Shown in pieces: positions 1 to 10,953 of a DNA stretch of 64,000 nucleotides. Made by a program: the position numbers and the translations under genes. The stretch comes from Epithemia pelagica (taxonomy: Eukaryota; Bacillariophyta; Bacillariophyceae; Surirellales; Surirellaceae). Every line of letters starts with the position of its first letter. The first letter of the stretch is position 1. The stretch is taken from assembly GCA_946965045.2 (NCBI GenBank), contig OX337239.1:2108001-2172000 (forward strand), read 5' to 3'. The notes beneath the pieces are model-generated. The model made no database searches, was not told where the DNA came from, and worked only from the letters and a program-made list of their open reading frames with translations.

Positions 1-77
1 ACACAACGCAAATTTTTGTAGGGCTCATAACCCGCTCATAACCTATTGGTTATGTTTGAGTTTATGATTCGTTGCTT

Positions 78-109
78 GGTTATGAGGCATGAATTCATGT
101 CTCATAACC
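78..109. repeat. 32-bp palindrome
   Basis: The sequence reads as two 16-base arms (GGTTATGAGgCATGAA and its reverse complement) centred on an EcoRI-like gaattc, with one mismatched pair. It lies among several other ggttat/ataacc words and could form a cruciform. It may be the tip of a DNA transposon; no partner was found. Confidence 0.6.
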
Positions 110-550
110 GTTGTGTTCAAACATAACACAAAACACATCTGAAAAATTCTCAACGCATGCCCAACACCGGGCAGCGTATGAAAATGGACACGAGCTCCCC
201 ACCAGATTCATGGGACTCTTGTTGGAACTTTGCCTAGATGATACACTGGTACACTGGGTACTGGGTATGTCACTGAACTTCCGCTCAATGCTTGATGAGG
301 AAGAAGGAAGAAGGAAGAAGAATCATCAAGCGTGATGATGGTACCTTAGTCCATCGCACTCGCACCTCTTTTTTGATGCCAAAGACCGAAGAACAAAAAA
401 GCAAGGCAAAAGCATAGAGATGCGTCGGATTGAGGTGGGGGGAAACTTCGGAGAATTTTTGTGTTACAGCATTACGATACGAGTAGGTTATGTTTTATGT
501 TACGATAGGTTATGTTTTATGTTTCAAAGAGTTTCAGTGGCATAAGTAGT

Positions 551-1990
551 CATAAACATAAACATAACATAACGAGGCAAAAACTTTGTGTTCCCTCGGT
601 ATCAGTGTCCACTGCTTAGCTGTTTTTTGTCTGCGCCACCTTCACAGGTTCCCGAGTGGACACAGACAGCATTTTTCGCTTTTGATGCAAATAGAAATTA
701 TCAAATTGCAAATTGGCACGCATGCCCAGCTGAATTTTTCGACGTTTGAAACGGACGCAAGCCCAACAAGCGTCCCCTGGGTGGATGACGGTTGGTTGTT
801 GCACAATTTGGGGCAAGCTCACATTCTCTTTTCTTTTGCCAAAGCACATCGTACTTACTACTTACGAATGTTACTGGCTTTCCAGGTGAGCTTGATCCAT
901 TGCCAATTGCCATGTTGTCAATGACATTTCTCATGCTCACCGCCACTTGCCACTTTTGTTTGCTCTGCTCGTGGGAGACGCTACTCATCTGTTTAGTCGC
1001 TGGGCAGCTCATTACTTGCCATTGTTCATTCTTGTCGAACAGAAATGACTGGTTTTTGCTGAGCGCCATAACTTTGATTGCATTAAAAAAAACTCTATAC
1101 TCTAGACATTCTTTTGTTTATTTACTAGTAGTAGAACGCCAGTGCTTGTCATCCATGAGACTTTTGAGCCTTGTGAATTCGTGAATTCGTTGCAGCTTTG
1201 TTCTTTGCTGTGAGCACGACGATGGCCCTCAGTTTTGCTATGAAAACACAACAGAACAGCTCTCACAAGCTTGTACCGCTCACTTTGAGCACTCTGTGTC
1301 AACTACCTAGGTAGGATATGATAATTGGTCAGTAGGGTGTGGCAAGATGGCTTCCCATCTATTTGATGCAAAAACAACAGCGTTGAGAAATGATTGAGAA
1401 TGACAATATGATGAGAGACGAGAGAGAATAATCTATCCTATAGAGCATATGACAGTAGCCAAAAAACAATCAAACAACAAACGATTACGACAAGGAAAAG
1501 ATATTCCAGTTGACATCTGGCGGCTTGTCATCTACTCGTACGAAATGAGACAAAAGTAAAGGATCATGCAAGAACAATAGGAAAGACAGCTGAAGCAGTG
1601 ATGCGTGAGAAAAAGGGAAAAGAGACAACAAGATAAGTAATAAGCAGCAATAGAGAGAAACGGTTCAGTCCAGCATGATCCATCCATTGTTCTCACCTCA
1701 CTCCCGTCATGGTCAAGCATTTGGCTCGGTTTTGGGTTTTTGTGACAGGTGTCGAGATGATGATGGATGCCCAAATTTGAATCGTGGTGACCCGGCGAGG
1801 ACAACCACCAACCGTCAACTGTTACTTGCACGCTGGCCTTGCTTCAACCCTGAGGAATTTTAATGGTTAGACAGACAGACGAAAAACGAAAAATGCTGTC
1901 TGTGTGCACTTGGGAACCTGTAAAGGTGGCACAGACAAAAAACAGCTAAGCAGTGGACACTGATACCGAGGGTTATGTTATGTTTATGCT
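551..1990. mobile_element. Inverted-repeat element (foldback or MITE-like)
   Basis: Bases 593-678 recur as the reverse complement at 1887-1972 (about 86 bp, a few mismatches). The match continues outward into the cataaacataacataac words at about 551-572 and 1973-1990; the left arm carries an extra block of about 20 bp (573-592). The 1.2 kb between the arms has no convincing coding frame. This is the layout of a non-autonomous DNA transposon with long terminal inverted repeats. No clean target duplication was found, so the ends are approximate. Confidence 0.5.
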
Positions 1991-3079
1991 AAAAACATTT
2001 CAGTAAACACCCAGTATTCCCAACCAGGACCAGCTCCCTATGCAGCATTTTTCTAATAATAGCATGGATGTTGTTTTCCAATTATCCGCTTTTTGAATGC
2101 CGTGTAGTGGGTCTTCTAGGGCGTCTACCCTCTACGACCAACCCAATATTGAGGGAAAGGAAAAAGGAAGGTCCAAGTACTTGGACATGAATTGACAATA
2201 TGGTCATGTCCTGTAGTTCATCATCATCAAAAGTCTCCTTCGCTGGCGTCATACTGCTAACTGGTGCTTTCACCAGGATGTGCCCCTCTAGCTAGAGTAG
2301 ATAGGCCAGCACATCGACAACTCGCCAAGCTCAGGCCTTACTTCGAGCATGGAGAGAGAGTGTAACGCTGAGAGACTTTCGGTAAATCCAAGTAGTATAG
2401 AAGTATATATCGGGTATTCAATTCTTACCTCCGAAAATATCACTTGATTAGATGATAAGGACTTCAACTATGAACCTGCCTCTACCATAAAAAGAGGAAA
2501 CTACTTGGTTTTTCCATGAAATGGGAACCTTACAATCTGATCGGCTAAACGAGAGGAAAATGACCATCAGGCTCGTATGTCATTGATCCCACCCAAAAGC
2601 TAGAACACAAATGGAGGATTCATAATAGTTGAGGAGCCTTTTGGCCGGTCGTCTTTGGGTGCAATTAACACTGTCTACCACCACGAAGTCTCGACCAAAA
2701 ACCGGGTTGCTTTTGTCTTGAAGTATTTTGTGTCGAGCATTGCATGGACATACCGCCTCGCGCTCCACAAGATCAATACTCCTGATCGCATAGTATGTAA
2801 CTATGTTTAATCCTAATGTGAAATGTAAATGGCCAAAACCGATAGAGTGTGGTAATGGCGCTTCCCCCAGGATACGGAAGTAAAGCGGGGGAAGCCGCCC
2901 ACAGAAAGATACCCAAACATCGTCCAAGAAGAACCATGAACCATGAGCGAAACAAGGGGATTGCCACAAAAATCTGTTCAAGGAAAACAAAAAGCGAACC
3001 ACTTGGAAGCGTTGACGAGCAAATACTTTACAGCCCAAGACTTCACTGCATTTTTCTCGACCCTTAACACCGTATCAGG

Positions 3080-4903
3080 ATGACACTTTTCATGACATGC
3101 CCCTTTGCGCATTTTGTTGGTAACAAAAGAACATCTTCGAAGCAGCAGCAGCAGCACTACAACGATGTCATTGGTCATCATCCCAAGACAATTGCATGGG
3201 CCGAGCTATTGGCAAGTCAGGGTGGTGACTTGTGGTCACTTCGAGACAAGGCGCTGCATCACGGATCGTCTGAGCCGCCATGCTGGAGCGAGATTGACAA
3301 GGAAGGTCCGCTCATGGAGAAAAATCACAACGGCACAACGAAAGATACAGAGAAAAAAGAACCAGAGTGTTTGGTAGTCACCAAAGACAAGAATAACGAC
3401 GGAGCAGTACATTTACGTGTTGATCCAAAACGACCGGGGCATCTCAAGGTTCGAGTGTACTGCAACGTTCATGATTTTCAACACGCCGAAAAGACTTTGG
3501 GCATGGACAAATTCCAAGCACCAACGCCACCTGCACAAGCCCTAACCCAAGCTGTGGGGGACGAATGGATTCGTCAGCGTCGTATCATGCGTGATCCCCA
3601 CAAGGGACCCTTGCGGAACGTCAAGGAAGAATCCTTGCGTGCTGCCGCTTCTGTTCGAGTCTTTTGTGATTTCCAGGCCTATGCCTCCTCCACCATGGCC
3701 AAGGAAAAGGATCGCACACAACGGGGATTGGGTTGGATTCGTCGTCGACGTCGAATCACCTCCAACGAGCCACCCAATGTCAGTTTCAAGGTCGATCTCA
3801 AGGATATGGTCATGGAGGCAGTTGGGGAATGGGCTATACAATTGTTCAATGGAAAAGAAGACCCAGTCTTGTTTGAGCAGTTTTTGACGTATTGGGGCAT
3901 GCTTCGACAACGGATCCAACCACACTCGGCGGATTTGGCGCGGGCCAAAACAGACTTGATTGCGACCATGGAGGCGCAGCAAACACGGTGGAATACAGAC
4001 GAGCATGCGAACAATGGTGGCTTGTTTCAAGCCTTTTTTGAATCCGACTTTGCCTCGCGAGGGGAGGTGGTGCAAAACATTCTTCATGCCATGATTGCCG
4101 CGTCCGATGCCACCAATTGCCTCCTCTTTTGGACTCTGTGGAATCTTGTCCAGGAACGCGAGGATATTGAAAGAAACAACCCCATTATGATGAACCAAGG
4201 GAGTCTATGGGAACAGTGCCAAGAAGAAGTTCAATCAGAGACTGCAGTGACCAACGGACCGACAGGCTCGCCGTTGTTGGACCATGATTTGGAACAATTG
4301 GGTCGATTGAAGCAAATGGCGACACATGGGGAACCCGTCAATCAAGCCTTGTCGTCCCTGTCTTGTATGGGAAGTGCCTTGGTCGAGACCTTGCGGGTCT
4401 TTCCACCTGTTTGGACCTTGCCTCGCGCCTGGGAGGGCGACGACGCCATTTCGGCCAAACTCGATGTCCCCACAGCCAATGGGGTACGAGACTATCGTGA
4501 TTGGAATCCATGGGAAAATATCCTAATGCATCAGCCGTCCATGACAGACACTCAAGAGCAGCCGCAGGAGAATGACGACGTGAACCAACCCATGGACGAC
4601 AACAACAACAAAAATAAAAACAATGACAAGAGCAGCAACGTCCAGGACTATACCATTGCATCCTTTGGTGTGGGCAAACGTTCGTGTCCCGCCGGCACTG
4701 CTGCATTGTGGGCGACTCGGTACTTGTTGCATCAATTTGTCCAATTTGTACCGACTCTGGAGGAATGTCAACCCGGTCATGCCTTGCAACATGCCTATTT
4801 GGGACCCACGTTGGCCACGGATGGTCCCCAATGGTTTCTTGTCACATGCCGTTCGGATGCGAGCATCGAGACAGAAACAGACGAAACCTTGTCGTCGTCG
4901 TAA
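3080..4903 (+). CDS. Cytochrome P450 family protein
   Basis: A 607-residue intronless frame with the three classic P450 signatures: an I-helix segment with AASDATN around residues 339-345, the K-helix ExxR as ETLR (Glu436, Arg439), and the heme-binding loop FGVGKRSCPAG with the axial cysteine at about residue 536. P450s are heme-thiolate monooxygenases that activate O2 with electrons from a reductase. Two things are unusual. The N-terminus (MTLFMTCPFAHF, then Lys/Gln-rich) shows no clear membrane anchor, so the enzyme may be soluble or the true start may lie elsewhere. The loop between ExxR and the heme motif is lengthened by a Gln/Asp/Asn/Lys-rich insertion (about residues 492-522). The substrate cannot be deduced. 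The stop is TAA. Confidence 0.85.
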   Translation: MTLFMTCPFAHFVGNKRTSSKQQQQHYNDVIGHHPKTIAWAELLASQGGDLWSLRDKALHHGSSEPPCWSEIDKEGPLMEKNHNGTTKDTEKKEPECLVVTKDKNNDGAVHLRVDPKRPGHLKVRVYCNVHDFQHAEKTLGMDKFQAPTPPAQALTQAVGDEWIRQRRIMRDPHKGPLRNVKEESLRAAASVRVFCDFQAYASSTMAKEKDRTQRGLGWIRRRRRITSNEPPNVSFKVDLKDMVMEAVGEWAIQLFNGKEDPVLFEQFLTYWGMLRQRIQPHSADLARAKTDLIATMEAQQTRWNTDEHANNGGLFQAFFESDFASRGEVVQNILHAMIAASDATNCLLFWTLWNLVQEREDIERNNPIMMNQGSLWEQCQEEVQSETAVTNGPTGSPLLDHDLEQLGRLKQMATHGEPVNQALSSLSCMGSALVETLRVFPPVWTLPRAWEGDDAISAKLDVPTANGVRDYRDWNPWENILMHQPSMTDTQEQPQENDDVNQPMDDNNNKNKNNDKSSNVQDYTIASFGVGKRSCPAGTAALWATRYLLHQFVQFVPTLEECQPGHALQHAYLGPTLATDGPQWFLVTCRSDASIETETDETLSSS

Positions 4904-5304
4904 GAAAGTAACCCTTGTTGTACTATCTAGAAATGGTGTCTCTCGACGATTCGAAACCGACTGGATCGGACAACCGATGTATATATATAAAACACGTAAT
5001 AATTTGGCTCTATTGTATGTACGACCTATGGTTCTAGTTTATCCGAGAACTACACCCTCACGGCGTATTGTGCATGTGCGTGGGATGGTGTCCATACAAG
5101 TGTCGTTCGTACACAAGTCGTGCTGGTCCTTCTTCTTGCTCTGGTTTTCGTGGTGTGTGTGCATCCATGACACGTATTTCTTGACCAACATGTTGGAATG
5201 ATAGTTCATTCGTGTCCAGTTGGTTGAAAATGCTTCTTTTTTCTCTTGTTTTTGCCATGTCAAGTTGTTGGTTGGTTGGTTCAGTGTTGCTACGGGGGTG
5301 TGTT

Positions 5305-5949
5305 TTACAAGGGATTTTCGTCATTCTTTTGTGTATTGGGCGATTGTTGGTATTGGATTTCGTACAACAAATCTTGGTAGGCAATTTCGACATTGGTGGG
5401 CCAATACTTTTTGGCCTTGCGTCGTCGAATCGTGGTGATGAGTTCTTGTTTGGTAATGCCCTGCGGCAACCCGGACGCTCGTCGAATAAAGCGTCGCATC
5501 TCATCCAAACTGTCGGCCAAGGCCGCTTCGTCATTTGGTGCCGATTCAAATCGATCAATCATGCCTTGAAACTCTTGTTTTTGAATCAAATTCTGCCGTT
5601 TGAATTCGGTCGCCTTGGCTTCGCTTTGTTTAAAGTCGTCGGTCGGTTCCGTCAAGTAGGTGGGTCGTTTGCCTGGTTGGGGTGCATAGGACGACGAGCT
5701 GCTACCCATGGCCGAATCGGAACTTCCCAACAAATCTTGAATTCGGGAATAATCAATCTCGGTGGCGGCTTGTGCCGTAGCCGGTGATCCCACCACTACA
5801 GCAGCACCACCGACCACGAGACTTTGAAGAATGTCACGACGGGAAGCATGCAATTCTACAGATGCACCTCGTCGTGATGTGGATGGTCCGACGACCGAGA
5901 AACCTTCCGTGAGGGTCGCCAACAGCGGCACAAGGGACAAGACTCTCAT
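5305..5949 (-). CDS. Putative thylakoid-lumen protein (Tat-type presequence)
   Basis: A 214-residue protein with a bipartite targeting region. A hydrophobic signal segment (residues 1-18) is followed by a plastid-type stretch rich in Ser and Arg. A second signal then begins with twin arginines (SRRDILQ) and runs through a Val/Ala-rich hydrophobic core to an AQA cleavage site near residue 61. This layout is known for proteins carried through diatom plastid membranes and then across the thylakoid by the Tat route. The mature part is Ser-rich, then helical and charged (about residues 100-200), with an RRRKAKKYWP stretch. I do not recognise the family; an extrinsic photosystem or assembly protein is only a guess. 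It is transcribed divergently from the downstream aminopeptidase gene. Confidence 0.65.
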   Translation of the reverse strand: MRVLSLVPLLATLTEGFSVVGPSTSRRGASVELHASRRDILQSLVVGGAAVVVGSPATAQAATEIDYSRIQDLLGSSDSAMGSSSSSYAPQPGKRPTYLTEPTDDFKQSEAKATEFKRQNLIQKQEFQGMIDRFESAPNDEAALADSLDEMRRFIRRASGLPQGITKQELITTIRRRKAKKYWPTNVEIAYQDLLYEIQYQQSPNTQKNDENPL

Positions 5950-6384
5950 GGTTGTATTAACGAAATATACCTACAGACGACGACAAAGCCATCCACAATG
6001 TGAATGTGACATTCGGATCCTGAATCATGCCACCTCGTGATTTGCTGACGGACACTTGGGTACGTGTTATGTGGGGTGTCAGTGTGGTCAGTGAATTCAA
6101 CAAAGATCTCCAACCCAAAGATCGCGCATCTGACGTTTTGGGGAAGCAGCATCCGCACCACCGTCAATCTTTGTGGTTTCGATCTCGCTCTCGGCTCCTC
6201 CTCTCGTTCATTCATGTGGAGTTCTCGTGGTTGTCGTCCATCAAAGAAGAGTAACTCTCCTACGTTGTTGTGGACTGTCTTCGGGACCCATTCTCATCCT
6301 CCCCGACGACCATTGTCGACTACTTCTTGCTTGTCGTGTTCCAGGCGTCGGAGTATCCGTTGGAGCGCAAGCCATTGCCCGACC

Positions 6385-8384
6385 ATGCGATTTCATAGCA
6401 CCTCTCTGGTTCTTCCCTTTCTGGGCGGCAGTCTCATCGTACCACCCTTTTCGTCCGCCTTTGGAGGCCTCGCTGCGACACCCTCCTCACGAGGACTACG
6501 ATCCACTCCCTCCTTTTGGACCCGCTTGTTTTCCTCCTCCAGCAGCGACAGCATGAAAGACCAAACCTTTAACACATGGGGCTTTGATGGCCCCTGTTTG
6601 ACAATGGAATGGAATTCTCTCAAGGACATTGAAACGAGTATTGCGCAAACCGATTCCGGGGATGCCGTGATGGAAGCGGACTTGATTTTGGTGGGTGTCC
6701 TGGCACCGGCCGCCAAGGAGGAGGAAGAAGAAAAGGACGAAACGGAGGAGGAAGAGGAACTGCCCGCTGTGGAACTTGTTGGTTTGGCCAAAGGATTGGA
6801 AGAGGCTCTGGGTGGCAATGGAGTCTTGTCGGGTTTGATGGAGGAAAATAACAAGGCCTTTAAAAATGGTGCCAAGGCCGGTGCCACGACTCCTGTGGCT
6901 CGGATCATGACCAAGGACGGCACATCCAAACGAGTTGTCTTTGTGGGGCTTGGATCGACGCCCACCAAAAAAGACGACGATGACAAGGAGGACGAGAATC
7001 CCAAGAAGAAACTGCAAGGAGTTGGCGCTGCAATCGGCAAGGCTGTGGCTTCGCAATGTCAAAGTCAAAAGAAGGTGGAAACCTGTGCCTTTGTGCTTCC
7101 CGAATCCTTTACATCCGAGTACCCATCCGAAGCAACTTCTCAAATGCTGGTCGACTTTACCACCGCCTTTTATCAAAACTTGTATTCGGACAATCGATAC
7201 AAGAGCAAGGACAAAAAGGTGGCAGAAGACATGAAATCTTTGGCGATTTGGACCGAGGCGTCGTTGGACGAAACCGCCGCCGTACAAGAGGGTCGTCAGT
7301 TGGCCACGGGCATTCTTCTTGCCAAAGATATTGTCAATGCACCCCACAATGTGCTCAATTCCTTGTCCCTGGCCGAAACAGCTCGCCGACTTGCGCAGGA
7401 CAGTGACGATGGATGCATTTCATGCGAAATCTTGGGCAAGGACGAATGCGAAAAACGAGGCATGGGGGCCTTTTTGGGTGTGGCGCGAGGTTCGGAAACA
7501 GAACCCCAATTCATTCATTTAACGTATAAACCACCCGCTGGTGGTGATTCCGTAAAGAAGGTGGCCGTGATTGGCAAGGGCTTGTTGTTTGATACCGGTG
7601 GCTACAACATCAAGACACAAATGATGAGTCTCATGAAGTTTGATTGTGGTGGAGCCGCAGCCGTGTTGGGTGCCGCACGGGCCATTGGACAATTGCAACC
7701 ACCCGGTGTCGAAGTTCATTTTATTGTGGCGGCTTGTGAAAACATGATTAATGCCAAAGCAATGGTACCCTCGGATATTTTGACCGCCAGCAATGGCAAA
7801 ACGATTGAGGTACGTACGATGTTACTGTGGTTGTATTGAGGCGATATAGGACGGAATGACTTGGATGAAACGAGGTCTCGTGGCTGACGTTTTTGTTTCT
7901 TGCTTGCTATTTGTTCTAGGTATTGAATACGGATGCCGAAGGACGCTTGACCTTGGCTGATGCTTTGGTATTTGCCGACAAGGAAGTTGGTGCCGAGAGT
8001 ATCATTGAACTCTCTACTTTGACCGGTGCTTGTATCGTATCTTTGGGCAAGCAAATTGCTGGCGTGTGGACGTCCAATGACGATTTGGCGGAGGAACTCG
8101 AACAGGCCTCCAAGGCCACGGGTGACAAGACATGGCGCATGCCCCTGGCCACGGAATACAACGAAGAGCTGGAGAGCAGTATTTCGGCCGACTTGAAAAA
8201 CATTGGCGGAAAGTATGCCGGAGCCATTACAGCGGCCCTCTTTTTGACAAACTTTGTCAGCAAGAAGAAGCCCTTTGCGCACATTGACATTGCTGGACCC
8301 GTTTGGAATGATAAGACGGGTGCTACTGGATATGGTTCTCAACTTGTGGTGGAATGGGTTCGTCGACAAGGAAGTTCGTCGTAA
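6385..8384 (+). CDS. Leucyl aminopeptidase, peptidase family M17, probably plastidial
   Basis: Two exons (6385-7809 and 7920-8384) joined across a 110-bp GT-AG intron give about 629 residues. Exon 2 opens with VL and then the M17 signature [14 protein letters not shown]; exon 1 holds the metal-site region [10 protein letters not shown] (Lys about 398, Asp about 403) and the [13 protein letters not shown] stretch. M17 enzymes are hexameric two-metal exopeptidases that remove N-terminal residues such as Leu from peptides. The frame stays open up to 6064, but I chose the Met at 6385 because it begins a hydrophobic signal segment that ends in SSAFGG, resembling the diatom plastid cleavage motif. 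An acidic Glu/Lys linker lies in the N-terminal domain. The stop is TAA. Confidence 0.88.
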
Positions 8385-9196
8385 ACAGCTAGTTTCTTTC
8401 TTTAGATCTACTATAGACCCAACGTTTGATCTGTGACAAAGCAGAAGTGGTGTGCTCCTGAATGAATATGTCTATATTACACAGGAGTACTAAAGAAGAG
8501 GGGATATGTGGGATTGGTTTTGTCTTGTCTCTTTTGCAACGATTATCATACTTCTGGAGAGAATGGTTTGTCCTCTTCAAATCAAGTATTCTCTCTGATG
8601 GATGCATAGATCATTTGGAATCTTGAAGAGTTCTGAGTCTCCAAACCTCGACTACCCATTCATGGGTTCCACCGGATCGTGGCGTCTCATTTTCATCCTA
8701 CTGCGGATGGCCATCGTACGGAAATGGTGATGAGTTGTTCTTGAGATTGGGGCTGGTTTGATCACATGTCCCATGGTTCTAGTAGCGACTTTCAAAACCT
8801 TCGACGATCAAACAAACAATGTTGAACAAGCTCCTCGCAAGGAGCAGGTTGGACTCCTATCTCGTTCTCCTTTCTTCAATGGAGTACCTAGCAATCATAG
8901 CAATTGACTCTTGAGAGTTCTCAGATTTTCTGGTAAAGGCAAAAACCCAAGTCGTGGTCGTGGATGTTGTATCTTGTAGATGTTATTTGCATGCGCCCCG
9001 TGGTATATCACGCAAGCACTTCCCTATGTGAAAATCCAACGGTCGGATTTTGAACGAATGTGTGACAGCGCCCGCGAGCTCACTTTTTCCTCATTTTCTG
9101 GAGGTATAGTGTCAATCTTGGTTTTCCCGAGCAGTGCGAACTTCTCTCCACAAGCCACAAGGCAACTTGCTTCTTGTTCGATTGTAGCTATAGAAG
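8385..9196. other. Intergenic region and 5' leader
   Basis: This holds the 3' end of the aminopeptidase transcript and the promoter and first untranslated exon of the La-related gene. The short frame at 8980-9246 runs across a splice donor and is not likely to be translated. No motif was recognised with confidence. Confidence 0.4.
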
Positions 9197-9271
9197 GTAA
9201 GTGTTTGACGAGTCATGAGGGGGAGCCACGATTTTTAGTTTGCTGACTTGGTTGTCTCATGAATGCTACAG
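9197..9271 (+). other. Probable 5'-UTR intron of the La-related gene
   Basis: A strong donor (gaag|gtaagt) and acceptor (tgctacag|cg) bracket 75 bp that end 17 bases before the first ATG of the La-related gene. Exon sequence after the acceptor reaches an in-frame TAG before that ATG, so the intron is most likely in the leader. Confidence 0.55.
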
Positions 9272-9288
9272 CGACGGATTAGAAGACC

Positions 9289-10567
9289 ATGGCCATGTCG
9301 TCAACGACCAGTCGAATCGAACAAGTCCCTTCTGCCTCTCCGCATGCCATACTGGTACAACCATCTGTTTCGATGCAAGGAGCCTTCCATACCCCGGGTG
9401 GACCAGGATCAGCGTACGCTTTCCATCAGAGACAATTTTACAATCAGCACGCACTTCATTGGTCGTCTTCCAGCGTAGCGCCTCCACACCAACCTTTTCA
9501 TTTTCAGCCAGTGTTTGATCAGTCGTCCCATCACGCGTTGTACCAACAAGAATGGTTGGCTATTCTCTATCGCCTGAAACAGCAAGTCGAATTCTATTTT
9601 TCGCTCGAAAATCTTTGTCGGGATGACTACCTGATTAAACAAATGATGTTGAATCAAGGTTCTGTTCCTTGTCACATCGTCGGAAGTTTTCCTCGAGTCC
9701 TAAGAATTGTCGGAGGATCTCCAGCATCACCACAACTCCTGGGACGAGCCTTGTCTACTTCAAGTATTGTGCGGGTCTACGGCGAGTTTCTGTGTCCTCT
9801 GACAAATATACTTCAGATTATTTTACAATCGAAGGCTAGCAAAGTACACACATCACAGATTGCAAGTGACGGTACGACCCATCATTCTAGTAGTACTGCC
9901 TCCGAATCGAGAAGCTCGACTGCTTCTCCACCGCCGACTTCAAGCGATTCCGCCGCGGTCCAGCCTGAGATCAAGCAAAACCCTGTGGTACAAGTGAAAG
10001 AAGAAAGCAACCCCTGCTTCGGCATCAGAATCAGTCAGTGAGAATGATTCAAACCCCCTTTGTGATTCTAAACTTTCGACATCACCTGCATTTACCGCCT
10101 CGTGTGGTTCGCCTATGGGTGAAGCGCTTGATGTACTATGTCCTGAATCTGCCGTATTGGTGGAAGAGAGAAAAGACGAAGCTAGTCCGGCCAGTGTGAT
10201 AACTCCGCAACCGGCAAGTTCCTCAGAAAACAACACACAATACAAACAATATGATGCCAAGGATATTGAAGGATTTCGCCAAGCTACAGGCCGTAACGAC
10301 TTCCACCATTCATACCGTAAGAAGACTTTCCCAAAGAAGAAGCGACATCCTCAAGATATTACTTCGTCTTCCGTTCCCAAGGACCGCCTTCAGAATCAAA
10401 ACCATCGGAGTCGGTCCATTTCTAAGAGCTGGCGAAGTCATAAGCAATCAAATAGAAAAACTCCAGTGCCATACGGGCATTCCTCAACAGTAACGAGTGA
10501 AGGAAATGGCCACTCGAATGTTCTTCATGAGATGCAAAGTCTTAATCTCAATGATGGAATCAAGTGA
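9289..10567 (+). CDS. La-related protein (LARP-type La motif), frame broken once
   Basis: The first frame (9289-10041, 250 residues) carries a La-type winged-helix domain at about residues 85-160, with the hallmark LKQQVEFYFSLENL, the DDYLIKQMM helix and an FPRV loop. La motifs bind RNA ends; LARPs regulate mRNA stability and translation. After a Ser/Thr-rich linker the reading moves to the second frame, which is open to a TGA at 10567 and continues with the same Ser/Glu-rich composition and then a basic Lys/Arg/His-rich tail. The switch must occur between 9998, just after a TGA in the second frame, and 10038, before the TGA in the first. This interval contains an A/G run, so it looks like a one-base indel (real or sequencing error). 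Joined length would be about 426 residues. No second RNA-binding domain is visible. Confidence 0.7.
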
Positions 10568-10953
10568 ACTATCACAAGACAAAACCACCCGTTTTCCCAT
10601 ATTTGTCAAACTTTTCGGATTATGTGACTCAATCGAAGTTCACTACTTCTACGTTGCTGGGAACGTCCTCAAGACTCCCTGTTGCAGCTGCAACGAACGT
10701 TTCGAAATGAGGGAGTGCGACAACGCTCGACAAAATGTTGTGAGAACATTGTGCAGGAGCGTGAACCACTCAGCGAATCAATGCCCCCTTGCTGAACAGA
10801 GCGTGGCGAACAGTTGAGGAAACAGATTAGTATTTTCGGCGTCCTTCATCCTTGTAGATGATTTCTTGAAAGAAGTATACAAAAGGTCTCATTTATCGCT
10901 AATCAGGATAGTGTATTACGTAAAAGTGTGCAACGTGTTCTCATCTGTTCAGT
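10568..10953. other. Intergenic region between convergent genes
   Basis: These are the 3' flanks of the La-related gene and the M6 protease gene. A short frame (10497-10817) is not supported by any domain. Nothing else was seen. Confidence 0.4.

Larger units (their letters stand above)
1..3079. other. Gene-free stretch with inverted repeats
   Basis: No open frame here looks like a real protein: the frames are short, overlap on both strands, and show no domain. The stretch is AT-rich and holds repeated tatgtt/aacata words near 480-575 and 1973-1990, a near-perfect palindrome at 78-109 and a pair of long inverted repeats at 551-678 and 1887-1990. The part at 2000-3079 holds nothing I can recognise; the last few hundred bases presumably include the promoter of the P450 gene. 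Confidence 0.6.

Noticed and set aside
2580-3038. 152-codon frame on the minus strand before the P450 gene
   Set aside because: Cys/Phe-rich with no domain; plus-strand frames overlap it with equal strength. Looks like chance.
3542-4198. Long minus-strand frame inside the P450 gene
   Set aside because: It is a shadow of the P450 frame, which carries clear P450 motifs.
6393-7347. Minus-strand frames inside the aminopeptidase gene
   Set aside because: Antisense shadows of an M17 gene with intact catalytic motifs.
9989-10032. A 44-bp intron in the La-related gene to explain the frame change
   Set aside because: Too short next to the other introns seen (75-128 bp) and with weak splice sites; a one-base indel is simpler.
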